Shown: positions 53,771-62,304, counted from the first letter of the stretch. The stretch is 64,000 nucleotides of DNA from UJ101 sp047975265 (GCA_047975265.1 JBKEDE010000016.1:62001-126000); one strand, 5' to 3'. Numbers and translations: made by a program. The notes: generated by a model from the letters alone, not told the origin.

Positions 53771-53834
53771 AATGATTTATATCAGTTGTGTTTTTTACAT
53801 TCTTTCAATTTTTCCGCAAGTTTATTACACAGAC

Positions 53835-53863
53835 TTGAAATATCAATATAATTATTAAATTTG
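53835..53863 (+). promoter_or_regulatory. Promoter of ffh
   Basis: TTG (53835-53837), 18-base spacer, TAAATTTG (53856-53863), 22 bases upstream of the ATG at 53886. Confidence 0.75.
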
Positions 53864-53885
53864 CAATGTAATAAAAAAATCAAAC

Positions 53886-55214
53886 ATGTTTCAAAATTTA
53901 CAAGATAAATTAGATAAAGCTTTTCATACTTTAAAAGGGCAAGGACAAATCACCGAAATTAATGTTGCCTCTACTATTAAAGAAATTCGCCGAGCCTTAT
54001 TGGATGCTGATGTAAGTTATAAAGTAGCCAAAGATTTTACGGATACGGTAAAAAAAGAAGCCCTTGGTCAGAATGTATTGACGACGTTAAATCCCGGGCA
54101 ATTATTAACCAAAATTGTTCATGATGAATTGGCTAAACTAATGGGAGGTGAAAATGTTGGTTTAAATCTAACGGGAGAACCTACCATTATCCTGATTGCT
54201 GGACTTCAAGGATCGGGAAAAACGACTTTTTCGGGCAAGTTGGCATATTATTTAAAAAACAAAAAGCATAAAAACGTTCTTTTAACAGCTTGTGATGTTT
54301 ATCGTCCGGCAGCCATTGACCAATTGACTGTTCTCTCAGAACAAACCGGAGTTCCAATCTATAAAGAACCGGAAAATAAAAATCCGGTTGAAATTTCTCA
54401 AAATGCCATCAATTTTGCAAAACAAAACGGTAAAAATGTAGTAATTATAGATACTGCAGGACGTTTGGCTGTTGATGAAGAAATGATGAATGAAATCTCG
54501 ACAATCCACAGCACCATTCGTCCTACCGAAACACTTTTTGTAGTAGATTCTATGACGGGGCAAGATGCAGTTAACACAGCCAAAGCTTTTCACGATACTT
54601 TAAATTTTGATGGAGTTGTCTTAACTAAATTAGATGGAGATACTCGTGGTGGAGCTGCTTTAACGATTCGTACGGTGGTTCAAAAACCAGTCAAGTTTAT
54701 ATCAACCGGTGAAAAAATGGATGCTTTAGATGTTTTCTATCCTGAGCGTATGGCGGATCGTATTTTAGGGATGGGAGATGTTGTTTCTTTGGTGGAGCGT
54801 GCTCAAGAACAATTTGACGAAGAAGAAGCACGGAAACTTCATAAAAAAATAGCTAAGAATCGATTTGATTTTAATGATTTTCTCAGTCAGATTAAAAAAA
54901 TCAAAAAAATGGGAAGCATGAAAGACTTAATGGGAATGATTCCGGGTGCAGGAAAAGCTTTGAAAGAAGCCGATATTGATGACGATGCCTTTAAAAGTGT
55001 TGAAGCAATGATTTATTCTATGACGCCGAAAGAACGTGAAAATCCTAAGATTATTAATTCAAACAGACGAAAACGAATTGCTAAAGGTTCGGGAACTTCC
55101 ATACAAGAAGTAAATCGTTTAATTAAACAATTTGCCGATATGGGAAAAATGATGAAATTTATGCAGAGTGATTCCGGAAAACAAATGATGGAACAAATGG
55201 CAAAAGGAAAATAA
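53886..55214 (+). CDS. ffh: Signal recognition particle protein Ffh
   Basis: Ffh binds signal sequences of nascent membrane proteins with 4.5S RNA and docks to FtsY. The 442-residue protein has the NG GTPase (GLQGSGKTTFSGKLA, DVYRPAAIDQL, DTAGRLA, TKLDGDTRGGAAL) and the Met-rich M domain (MKDLMGMIPG, GSGTSIQEVNRL, MMKFMQSDSGKQMMEQM). Complete and of normal length. The 4.5S RNA gene is not in this window. A strong terminator follows. Confidence 0.97.
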   Translation: MFQNLQDKLDKAFHTLKGQGQITEINVASTIKEIRRALLDADVSYKVAKDFTDTVKKEALGQNVLTTLNPGQLLTKIVHDELAKLMGGENVGLNLTGEPTIILIAGLQGSGKTTFSGKLAYYLKNKKHKNVLLTACDVYRPAAIDQLTVLSEQTGVPIYKEPENKNPVEISQNAINFAKQNGKNVVIIDTAGRLAVDEEMMNEISTIHSTIRPTETLFVVDSMTGQDAVNTAKAFHDTLNFDGVVLTKLDGDTRGGAALTIRTVVQKPVKFISTGEKMDALDVFYPERMADRILGMGDVVSLVERAQEQFDEEEARKLHKKIAKNRFDFNDFLSQIKKIKKMGSMKDLMGMIPGAGKALKEADIDDDAFKSVEAMIYSMTPKERENPKIINSNRRKRIAKGSGTSIQEVNRLIKQFADMGKMMKFMQSDSGKQMMEQMAKGK

Positions 55215-55240
55215 TGGATTGGGTATGTAATTGAAAAAAA

Positions 55241-55277
55241 GGAATAACTTTTTTAAGTTACTCCCTTTTTATTTTTT
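55241..55277 (+). terminator. Terminator of ffh
   Basis: GGAATAACTT (55241-55250) and AAGTTACTCC (55255-55264) pair at nine of ten positions with a TTTT loop; a T-rich tract (55265-55277) follows. Confidence 0.75.
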
Positions 55278-55300
55278 AACAATTAATCAAAGTAATCATA

Positions 55301-56092
55301 TTACCATCGGCTAATACTTTTTATATAGACAAAATGCCCAAACATATACCTTTTAATAGACTCTATTTTAATATTTCCATTGTTATCATCTATTAAACTT
55401 AAAAATGCATGACAAGTTCCTACATAGGTTCCTGTTCCGGCATATTTATATTCTGTGTTACTAACTTTTTGAACACTAGATATACTGGTACCGCCTAAGG
55501 CTTTATTATCAAATAGATATTTTCTATTTCCTGTAAAACGACCATTGCCCGTATTTATTTCAGGATAAACAATTATAATTGTGGAATAAGGGTTAGTAAA
55601 TCCTGAACATGTGCTGTAATGAACTATTTCGATAGAGCATGCACTGGATTGGTCTGTTGTGTTATAACATTTACCTTCATAAACTGTTTTACGTGTTTCG
55701 TCAGGAGTCATTAAAAAATTGGAAATATAATTATCATCAGGTACAGAAATAAAAATACTTTCTCCATCAAAAAGAGATAACTCTCCGTTATTATCAGATA
55801 CTACTAATTTCGGAATTTTACTTGCAGGTAACGTTTGTGTTAAAGATGAAACACGGACATTTCCTTTAACATCTAATTTAGATAGAGGATTGGTTGTTCC
55901 TACACCTACATTACCCTCTGAATTTACCGTAAAATCGTCTGTCACCTCTGTTTGAGAAGGTGTTCCCGTAGCTGCATTATTCCCTTTTGAATCAACGTTA
56001 AAAATTCCTTGAGGATTGTCAGTGCCCACACCTACTTGGGCTATAATATTAATACCTTGTATTAACATTATAAATAAAGTTAATTTTTTCAT
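55301..56092 (-). CDS. Secreted protein with tail-fibre-like repeats at the N-terminus
   Basis: A 263-residue protein with a signal peptide (about 1-19). Near the N-terminus it has repeats of the form VGVGTDNPQGIFNVDSKGN and VGVGTTNPLSKLDVKGNVRV, a pattern common in Bacteroidota surface and tail-type proteins, then a region with several Cys (CYNTTDQSSACSIEIVH, STCSGFTN). The C-terminal part has no match I know and lacks a clear T9SS sorting domain. A minus-strand TACCTTTG at 56356-56349 may be its -7 box, giving a long 5' leader. Confidence 0.72.
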   Translation of the reverse strand: MKKLTLFIMLIQGINIIAQVGVGTDNPQGIFNVDSKGNNAATGTPSQTEVTDDFTVNSEGNVGVGTTNPLSKLDVKGNVRVSSLTQTLPASKIPKLVVSDNNGELSLFDGESIFISVPDDNYISNFLMTPDETRKTVYEGKCYNTTDQSSACSIEIVHYSTCSGFTNPYSTIIIVYPEINTGNGRFTGNRKYLFDNKALGGTSISSVQKVSNTEYKYAGTGTYVGTCHAFLSLIDDNNGNIKIESIKRYMFGHFVYIKSISRW

Positions 56093-56427
56093 TTTTCTAA
56101 TCTTTAAAGTTTTTTATTTAAAGCAATTTTAGAGATTATACAGCATACGACTGTACATTATAATGAAATAATCGAAGTTTAACTTCAAAAACTGACAAAT
56201 ATCAGCAATTTAAGCTAATATTGTTCCCAAAATATAAAACAGAAGAAAAATAGTTGTAATCCTATCATTAGAGAACATAAGTGAAAGTTTAGTACTTAAT
56301 TATCAATTGTTTAAACTCACTAATTTTTGCTTTTTCAAGCAATTTTTACAAAGGTAGAAAAACATTAACTTTATTTAACACTCTATACGTACGTTTATAG
56401 CAAAAGTTATAATATTTTCATACTATT
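56093..56427. other. Divergent 335-base intergenic region
   Basis: AT-rich with no gene. It holds ACGTACGT at 56387-56394 inside an imperfect 18-base palindrome, and the -7 box on the minus strand at 56356-56349. It probably carries the promoters of both flanking genes. Confidence 0.45.
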
Positions 56428-57345
56428 ATGAAGAACATACCTCAACCATTAAAAAAAGGAGACGCTGTCATAATTGTTTCTCCGGCACGTAAAATTTCTT
56501 TAGAAGAAGTTCAGCCTTTCATTTGTTTATTAGAAAAATGGGGGCTAAATGTAATTTGGGGAGATTATCTTTTTAATAGTTTTAATCAATTTTCAGGCTC
56601 TGACCAAGAACGTTTAGCCGATTTTCAGAATGCCTTAGATCATCCTTCTGTAAAAGCAATTTTATGTGCCCGAGGCGGTTATGGCTCTGTTCGGATTATC
56701 GACCAACTGAATTTTTCTAAATTTATACAGTCTCCAAAATGGTTGATTGGTTATTCAGATATTACGGTTTTTCATCAACATATTCACCAAAATTTTAATA
56801 TAGCCACGCTACATGCTACCATGCCTATTGATTACAAAAAAGCGACACCTGAATCTTTTGAATCTTTGAGAAAAGCATTGTTTGGAGAAAATTACAACAT
56901 AACGGTTAATAATTTGCCTATACATAATATAAAAAAACAATCCAAACCTATTCTAATCAAAGGAAAAATAGTGGGAGGAAATCTTTCTATAATTTACAGC
57001 TTATTAGGCAGTTCTTCTGCTGCTGATTCATCAGGAAAAATTTTCTTCATAGAAGATTTAGATGAATACTTATATCATATTGACCGAATGATGATAAGTC
57101 TAAAACGAAGCGGACTTTTGGAAAACATCAAGGCTCTTATTGTAGGAAGTATGAGTAATATGCATGACAATTCTATTCCTTTTGGGAAAAATACCAAAGA
57201 AATTATTCTTGATGTGTGTCGGTCATATGATTTTCCTGTTATTTTTGATTTTCCTGTCGGTCATGCAGATGATAACAGAGCTTTAGTTCTTAATAAAGAA
57301 TGTCAATTAATTATTGAAAGTGATTTGGTGTCCTTACAATTCTAA
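56428..57345 (+). CDS. ldcA: LD-carboxypeptidase (S66 family)
   Basis: This cytoplasmic Ser peptidase trims the D-Ala from recycled tetrapeptide muropeptides. The 305-residue protein has the S66 segments KKGDAVIIVSPA at the front, ILCARGGYGSVRIIDQL, the nucleophile in WLIGYSDITV, the Glu-containing FIEDLDE and the His in FPVGHADDN. Length is normal. It is followed by a YraN-type gene after 22 bases. Confidence 0.93.
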   Translation: MKNIPQPLKKGDAVIIVSPARKISLEEVQPFICLLEKWGLNVIWGDYLFNSFNQFSGSDQERLADFQNALDHPSVKAILCARGGYGSVRIIDQLNFSKFIQSPKWLIGYSDITVFHQHIHQNFNIATLHATMPIDYKKATPESFESLRKALFGENYNITVNNLPIHNIKKQSKPILIKGKIVGGNLSIIYSLLGSSSAADSSGKIFFIEDLDEYLYHIDRMMISLKRSGLLENIKALIVGSMSNMHDNSIPFGKNTKEIILDVCRSYDFPVIFDFPVGHADDNRALVLNKECQLIIESDLVSLQF

Positions 57346-57366
57346 TTTTTTTGTATATTTAAGACT

Positions 57367-57729
57367 ATGTCTGAAAGTTACGATTTAGGAATTGAGGGAG
57401 AATTTCAAGCAAAAAAATATCTTGAAAAAAAAGGTTATGTAGTTCTATCAGAACGATGGCGGTTTCAAAAGTTTGAAATTGATCTTATTGCTCAAAAAGA
57501 GGATATTTTATATATTATAGAAGTAAAAACCCGAAGTTATGATGAAATTGCCAAACCCGAAGATTCTATCAATTTTAAAAAGAAGAAACGGCTTATAGAA
57601 GCCGCTCATGAATATGTTATTCAACATAATTTAAATGTAGAGGTTAAATTTGATGTTATTACTTTAATAAAGTATCAGAATGAATGGAAAATGAACCACA
57701 TTCAGGATGCTTTCCGACCGTATTTTTGA
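57367..57729 (+). CDS. YraN/UPF0102 nuclease-fold protein
   Basis: A 120-residue protein of the UPF0102 family, an endonuclease-like fold of unsettled role. Core residues are visible in GIEGEFQAKKYLEKKGY, EIDLIAQKEDILYIIEVKTR and FDVITL: the Glu, Asp and Glu-x-Lys arrangement of a PD-(D/E)xK nuclease. It is in the same direction as ldcA and convergent with the DUF2911 gene. Confidence 0.9.
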   Translation: MSESYDLGIEGEFQAKKYLEKKGYVVLSERWRFQKFEIDLIAQKEDILYIIEVKTRSYDEIAKPEDSINFKKKKRLIEAAHEYVIQHNLNVEVKFDVITLIKYQNEWKMNHIQDAFRPYF

Positions 57730-57742
57730 ATTTTCCTTAAAT

Positions 57743-58636
57743 TTATTGGGATGATGTAGCCCACTCTGCGGCAGTGTTTTGTATTCTCCCTATATTGTCG
57801 TGAATAAATTGCGAACGTTTTCCTGTACTGATTTGTTGAAATAAAGCCCAAGCCTGCTTTTTACGATTGTTTTTTGCCAACAATTTTGCTTTGACCCAGT
57901 AAGCCCTGTCTAAATTACTCTCTTTTTCATCATTATTTTCCGATGATGAACTTTCTAAATCGGTTAATACTTTATCAATCCACATCTCTGTTTTTGGGTG
58001 ATTGTATTCCGGTCTTGAAAAAAAGTTTGCCAAGTCATAATAAGGACGCCATTCTTCTCCCGGTTTTTGTTCTTTTAATACTCTCTCTAATTGATTATCA
58101 ATATCTTTCATAAAATCAACTTCCACTACAAAAGGCAGTTTTAATAAACTCCAATATAGTTGTATTGTAGCTTTGTCGATTCCATTGCTTTGAATATCAT
58201 AGATTAGTCGTTCTCGAGATTCTTGAGTAAAATCAGGTTCTATGACCAAACGCAAAAAATCTTTGCTTTCATCATATGAGGATACTCCCCATTGATCAGT
58301 CACTTTGTTGAAGATTAAAGTCCATTCATTGGTTACTTCAGGAATTACAAAAAATGAGTAAGATCCTTTTGGAACAGTATGACCGTTTACTTTCACGTCT
58401 GTCGAAAAGGTAATTTTAGTTGCTTCGTTAGCTCCGGCACGCCAAATGGTTCCGTAGCCTTCCAAATCTCCAAAAACTTTTCTTCCTTTTACACCGGGAC
58501 TACTGTAATCAATACGTATTTCTGTAAATCCCACAGTACTGGTTATAGATGATTTGGGGCTTAGTCGTGGTGTTACTCCCGTTTGAGAAAACAGTCCGAT
58601 ACTTACGGTCAGTAATAAAAATAATATCTTTTTCAT
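57743..58636 (-). CDS. DUF2911 exported protein
   Basis: A 297-residue protein with a signal peptide (1-17) and the DUF2911 core: SVTEIRIDYSSPGVKGRKVFG-type segment (here FTEIRIDYSSPGVKGRKVFG near 40-60), GYGTIWRAGANEATKI, GSYSFFVIP, WTLIFNKVTDQWG. DUF2911 proteins are exported and common in Bacteroidota; role unknown. The C-terminal 120 residues are helical, with a YWVKAKLLAKNNRKKQAW repeat of TPR type. It marks the left edge of the accessory cassette block. Confidence 0.88.
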   Translation of the reverse strand: MKKILFLLLTVSIGLFSQTGVTPRLSPKSSITSTVGFTEIRIDYSSPGVKGRKVFGDLEGYGTIWRAGANEATKITFSTDVKVNGHTVPKGSYSFFVIPEVTNEWTLIFNKVTDQWGVSSYDESKDFLRLVIEPDFTQESRERLIYDIQSNGIDKATIQLYWSLLKLPFVVEVDFMKDIDNQLERVLKEQKPGEEWRPYYDLANFFSRPEYNHPKTEMWIDKVLTDLESSSSENNDEKESNLDRAYWVKAKLLAKNNRKKQAWALFQQISTGKRSQFIHDNIGRIQNTAAEWATSSQ

Positions 58637-58690
58637 TTTAATTGTATTTCAACTTTAATTGGTTTCTCTCAGCGACCTGCTAAATGCAGT

Positions 58691-58729
58691 TTTCGTATTT
58701 GTAAATTTAAGAAAAAAATAAATACGAAA
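58691..58729. repeat. Perfect 10-base inverted repeat at the left edge of the cassette block
   Basis: TTTCGTATTT (58691-58700) and AAATACGAAA (58720-58729) are exact inverted repeats with a 19-base loop. It lies between the DUF2911 gene and boundary motif A. Confidence 0.55.
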
Positions 58730-58776
58730 TTGTTTTTGACGACAAGAAAAGTAGGAACGTCGATTTAAGACTTAAT

Positions 58777-58811
58777 CTGCTCTTGCGTGTACACCATGTT
58801 GGTGGCAGTGC
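58777..58811 (-). repeat. Cassette boundary motif A
   Basis: A 35-base element whose minus-strand form matches motif B (60609-60643) at 24 of 35 positions, including 13 of the first 14 (GC-x-C/T-TGCCACCAAC) and the last six (GAGCAG). Its core is palindromic around CCAAC-x-TGG. It lies 13 bases beyond the stop of the 58824 gene, so it bounds the two-gene unit on the left. Confidence 0.6.
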
Positions 58812-58823
58812 TTTATGTTTGTT

Positions 58824-59648
58824 TTAAAATAGTGTTGTTTGGACTTCAATTTTTGGATGGAAAGTACCGATAATCATAAATGGATTTTTCCCAGTTAGAT
58901 GATGAAGTTGTGATGTCCCTAAAAACAAGTATAAATCTTTAGTTTTTGCAAAATCATCAAAGTATTTTTTCTTTACATCCTCAACTGCTTTAGCTTCATT
59001 ACCTTCGTGTCGAGCAAGACAATTCCAATAAAGTTGACCAATTTCCCAATCTTCAATCATCATTTTTCTTTGCTTTCCATTACAGTCAAGCAAAACATAA
59101 GAAAATTTGTACGGAAGTTTTCTAACGACTTCAAACAAATCTTCATCTTCTTGTGCAAACAAGTTACTACTTCTGTCTTGGATTAATTTTGCAAGTTTCT
59201 TTTTATCCCATTCTCTTTCTACTGGTTCAATTGTAAAATCTTTAATTTCAGCTGGCTTAAATACAGCAAGAGAAGTCATAATTTCTCTGTTCTTGGCTTC
59301 TGAAATTAGCTCGTCAATATCTGTGTAAACTTTGTTTTTAAATACAATTTCTTTCCGCAATAACCAATTACTTTTGGTGTCTAAATGGTCTAATATCTTT
59401 ATTTCAGTATCGTAAGAAACTGACCTAAAACTTTCTTTTCTGAAATCGCTTGTATTTTTCACAAGGTCAATTTCAATCCAATCATATTTTCTGTATTGTT
59501 CTTCAAACGATTTCTTACGAAATTGGATCGGATAAATTCTTATCCAAGTGCCGTCTTCAAGAAAGCCTGCTGTACAAACCAGTTCGTCATATTTACTTGA
59601 AATGGCAGGATAAGTTTTTACTGTGATTAAAACTTTTGTCTTTGCCAT
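58824..59648 (-). CDS. Conserved protein of unknown function paired with a DUF488 gene
   Basis: A 274-residue soluble protein with front segments VLITVKTYPAISSKYDELVCT and TWIRIYPIQFRKKSFEEQY, a middle with WDKKKLAKLIQDRSSNLFA, and a C-terminal FLGTSQLHHLTGKNPFMIIG. I recall this sequence type as a frequent partner of DUF488 proteins in mobile regions, but no function is established. It starts one base after the DUF488 stop, so the pair is co-translated. It may be the effector or nucleic acid-binding half of a two-gene module. No signal peptide or membrane segment. Confidence 0.8.
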   Translation of the reverse strand: MAKTKVLITVKTYPAISSKYDELVCTAGFLEDGTWIRIYPIQFRKKSFEEQYRKYDWIEIDLVKNTSDFRKESFRSVSYDTEIKILDHLDTKSNWLLRKEIVFKNKVYTDIDELISEAKNREIMTSLAVFKPAEIKDFTIEPVEREWDKKKLAKLIQDRSSNLFAQEDEDLFEVVRKLPYKFSYVLLDCNGKQRKMMIEDWEIGQLYWNCLARHEGNEAKAVEDVKKKYFDDFAKTKDLYLFLGTSQLHHLTGKNPFMIIGTFHPKIEVQTTLF

Positions 59649-59649
59649 T

Positions 59650-60534
59650 TTAAATGTGTTTTACTTTGTATTTAAAGTCAGGCAAATTCTCAATCGCTTC
59701 AGCTAAATGCTTTCGATGGCATTGGCAAATATTGGCTTCAAAACAAGTCAATGCAATACGTTTGTATTCTTTTAATAGATTTAAAATTTTCTCTTGAGAT
59801 GCTTTAGTTTTTGTTAGATTGTTTTCGCAATAAATTGTAAATAGTTTGTCGTAATCGCTTTGAGTGTTTAACTCTTGCCTTTGCTCGGATTGTATGCCTA
59901 CTTCTGGAAAATGTACATAATCTATTCCTAAACTATAACAATAACGTTGTAATTGACTTTTGTTGAATCCGTATTTCATACTTAACGGATTATTGCGAAC
60001 ATCAACCAAAATTTTTACATCGTTTTTAAGCAATCGGTTTAAATATTCTTCTAACGAAATTCCTTCGTACCCGATAGTAAATAACATCGTATGATTATTC
60101 TTAGGTCGACTACTATTCACTTTTTTAAGTTGCTCTGATGATAAGATTTCTTTCGTTTTTATGCTGTTGATTGCCCAATACGGAAAATTAAGATAAGTAT
60201 GTTTCATTAAGGCATTAGCGTTCAACTGTCCGTATTGCGTTTTTACTTCAATCATTAACTTTTTGTCTGTCTCTTTTAGAGCTTTGAAATAATCAGTTGA
60301 TTCATTACTCGTAAAATGACTTGTCGTTTCTGAAAGTATCCCTTTTTTTACCATCGCAGTTAAGTCTGCGTTTGCTGAATATGAGTAACAGCCATATTTA
60401 TACGGAATAAAGTCATATTCGGATTTTTTTTGTTGCTGAGTAAACAAAAAGAGTAATTTTTGAAGGCTAATTTTGTCAATTTGTCCTTCAAAAAGTTGTA
60501 ATAATGCTAATATAACTTTTCTTCTGTAAAACAT
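59650..60534 (-). CDS. Panacea-like domain fused to DUF488
   Basis: A 294-residue fusion. Residues 1-130 resemble a Panacea/DUF4065-type antitoxin domain (LQKLLFLFTQQQKKSEYDFI, YGCYSYSANADLTAMVKKGIL). From about 150 on is a DUF488 domain: LFTIGYEGISLEEYLNRLL, VDVRNNPLSMKYGFNK, YCYSLGIDYVHFPEVGI and the family end ALTCFEANICQCHRKHLAEAI with conserved Cys and His-Arg. Panacea domains neutralise many unrelated toxins in known systems; DUF488 function is unknown. With the 274-residue partner it forms a compact unit framed by boundary motifs A and B. Toxin-antitoxin or defence function is inferred. Confidence 0.8.
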   Translation of the reverse strand: MFYRRKVILALLQLFEGQIDKISLQKLLFLFTQQQKKSEYDFIPYKYGCYSYSANADLTAMVKKGILSETTSHFTSNESTDYFKALKETDKKLMIEVKTQYGQLNANALMKHTYLNFPYWAINSIKTKEILSSEQLKKVNSSRPKNNHTMLFTIGYEGISLEEYLNRLLKNDVKILVDVRNNPLSMKYGFNKSQLQRYCYSLGIDYVHFPEVGIQSEQRQELNTQSDYDKLFTIYCENNLTKTKASQEKILNLLKEYKRIALTCFEANICQCHRKHLAEAIENLPDFKYKVKHI

Positions 60535-60608
60535 TTTGCAAAATTACAAAAACCAATTTCCTCCTCCTAATTTTCCAAACGGATTTTGATAACCGAAACG
60601 TTTTTTTA

Positions 60609-60643
60609 GCATTGCCACCAACGTTGGTCTCGTGTATGAGCAG
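60609..60643 (+). repeat. Cassette boundary motif B
   Basis: A 35-base element containing TGCCACCAACGTTGG, in inverted orientation to motif A and related to motif C. It lies 75 bases upstream of the DUF488 start and separates the two-gene unit from the GT87-like gene. Confidence 0.6.
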
Positions 60644-60653
60644 TAACGTGAGT

Positions 60654-60768
60654 TAGCACATAACTTTGCGAGTACATACCAAACTGAAAATTTGCAAGGA
60701 CTTTCTGAAGTCGATTGTACAACTCAGGAATAATCTGTTCCTCATTATAAATTGGACAATAACAGAAA
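60654..60768. repeat. Structured tail of a cassette, downstream of the GT87-like gene
   Basis: A 115-base stretch with two short hairpins, GACTT/AAGTC (60699-60712) and AGGAA/TTCCT (60726-60742), ending at the stop of the GT87-like gene. I remember very similar sequence (GCGAGTAC, GGACTTTCTGAAGTCG, CTCAGGAATAATCTGTTCCT) in many other Bacteroidota genomes beside unrelated genes. If so it is part of a dispersed element. Confidence 0.5.
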
Positions 60769-60770
60769 TA

Positions 60771-61994
60771 TTATGCAACATAAGATAACTTTTTATTTTT
60801 AAACTTTATTTCAAAAAGCTCTATATAAATCGTAAAAATCGTTAGTAAATACAATGAGGATATAAAATCACGATTAAAAACCAACGTTTCATAGTTGGGT
60901 AGATGCATGAATCTAAGCACTCCTTCAAGGTTTAATAAATAGGCTAAGCAACCAATAATCGAAATAAAAGGTTTCTTCGTGTACAAAGAGTATGCTATTA
61001 GAAACACAAAAGCTGGATGACTGTACCTTTCATGCATCTGTGTGTTGAAATAAAAGAATAGCAACGGGATGATACCACATAGTAGTAAAAATTTTTCTAT
61101 AGGAAAATTAAAGTCTGTTTTTCTTCTAATAGATAAATATCCACTCTTAAGCAAAGGAAATAAAGCAATGCCACTTGTTCCAAAAAACATAAGTAACCCC
61201 CATTGTTTATAGCTAAACCCTATAAATGTTTTGCTATCGAGCACTGTCATTAGGTCTCCAGATAAAATAAAATCCCAAATATTATAGGCATTCAAAGATA
61301 CTAAAGGATATCTTCCAACCGATCCTGTTACTACTAACCATAATTTATCAAGGGTTCCTGAAAGTATAAAAGGCAAAAGAATTATTATTTGCAGAAAAAC
61401 AGGAATAAGTATCCATTGTAAGATTTTTTTTATCGAAAATGTGGAGATAACCACAGGCAAAAGCATAAATCCGACCACAGGCAAAAAGATAATAGCTTGG
61501 AGCTTAAAATTAATAGCAAGAACAGTAAAAACTAAGGATAAAAGCACCTTTTTCTTAAAAGCAAAATAACAAGCGATAAAAGCAAAACAAGTCAATATTC
61601 CATCTACTTGTCCCCATATTACCGTATTGTAAAGAATAGCAATGTTAAGTAAATAGAATAGGACGGAAATAATCATGTTGTCAGGAGTTGATCCCTTTTT
61701 CTTAATCAGTGAAATAAGAAAAAAACCAGTTATGAAATGGAATAATAAGGTAATTGATTTTAGGTAATGGATATTATTCCATATCTTTTCAATGCTTTCT
61801 TGAAATACCCCAAATATTTTCAGAATGTAATGAAAAAGGGGAAGATAATCAGTATCGGATCTATAAATATTTCCTAGTCCATTTTCAAAAATGTATACTG
61901 CCCAATTCCCCCAATAGCGAATATCCGAATCGAATCCATTATGAGGCATTATTACAAAACAGAATATGAATAACAAGATGCACAACAGGTTCAT
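60771..61994 (-). CDS. Polytopic GT87-type membrane glycosyltransferase-like protein
   Basis: A 407-residue protein with about ten membrane helices. The first loop holds FDSDIRYWGNWAVYIFENGL and DYLPLFHYIL, and a late loop has MHERYSHPAFV, all matching the DUF2029/GT87 group that moves sugars from polyprenyl carriers. The Asp in FDSD would be catalytic. A frame upstream (ATG at 62103) encodes 36 residues, MENRTEKEKYFWEQMNG to EIFIYILIF, that would complete the first membrane helix if one base were removed near 61995-62000. The gene may thus be frameshifted at its 5' end. It lies between motifs B and C as a single-gene cassette. Confidence 0.78.
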   Translation of the reverse strand: MNLLCILLFIFCFVIMPHNGFDSDIRYWGNWAVYIFENGLGNIYRSDTDYLPLFHYILKIFGVFQESIEKIWNNIHYLKSITLLFHFITGFFLISLIKKKGSTPDNMIISVLFYLLNIAILYNTVIWGQVDGILTCFAFIACYFAFKKKVLLSLVFTVLAINFKLQAIIFLPVVGFMLLPVVISTFSIKKILQWILIPVFLQIIILLPFILSGTLDKLWLVVTGSVGRYPLVSLNAYNIWDFILSGDLMTVLDSKTFIGFSYKQWGLLMFFGTSGIALFPLLKSGYLSIRRKTDFNFPIEKFLLLCGIIPLLFFYFNTQMHERYSHPAFVFLIAYSLYTKKPFISIIGCLAYLLNLEGVLRFMHLPNYETLVFNRDFISSLYLLTIFTIYIELFEIKFKNKKLSYVA

Positions 61995-62110
61995 TAAATA
62001 TCAAAATGTAGATAAAAATTTCATTATTTATTTCATTTAACCCAAAATCTCTACCATTCATTTGCTCCCAAAAATATTTTTCTTTTTCAGTTCTGTTTTC
62101 CATCAAAATT

Positions 62111-62134
62111 ACTGCCAACGATGTTGGGCACAGT
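62111..62134 (+). repeat. Cassette boundary motif C
   Basis: A 24-base palindrome-like element, ACTGCCAAC-GAT-GTTGGGCACAGT, related to A and B through TGCCxAAC and GTTGG. It contains GTTGGGC (62123-62129), which fits the integron core GTTRRRY. It lies just before the ATG at 62103 on the minus strand and bounds the block on the right. Confidence 0.5.
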
Positions 62135-62296
62135 ATTTTTATTTTCAAAGTTCATTTAATTCATTGTTTGACGGATTGTAATCACATTTTATACTACAAA
62201 CATACAATTTAAAATTATTTATGAAACAACTTGGTCGAATTATCCTCATTTATAAAAAAAATGATTAAAATTAGCTTTTAAAACGTAGAGAATAAG

Positions 62297-62304
62297 TAAA
62301 TTTG
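62297..62304 (+). promoter_or_regulatory. -7 box for ccsBA
   Basis: TAAATTTG, 22 bases upstream of the ATG at 62327; no clear -33 element. Confidence 0.45.

Noticed and set aside
58777..62134. A classical integron
   Set aside because: No integrase gene is in the window, and only motif C fits the GTTRRRY core; A and B do not.
61939..62148. Independent small gene upstream of the GT87-like gene
   Set aside because: Its first 36 residues look like the missing N-terminus of the GT87-like protein; the rest is the out-of-frame reading of that gene.
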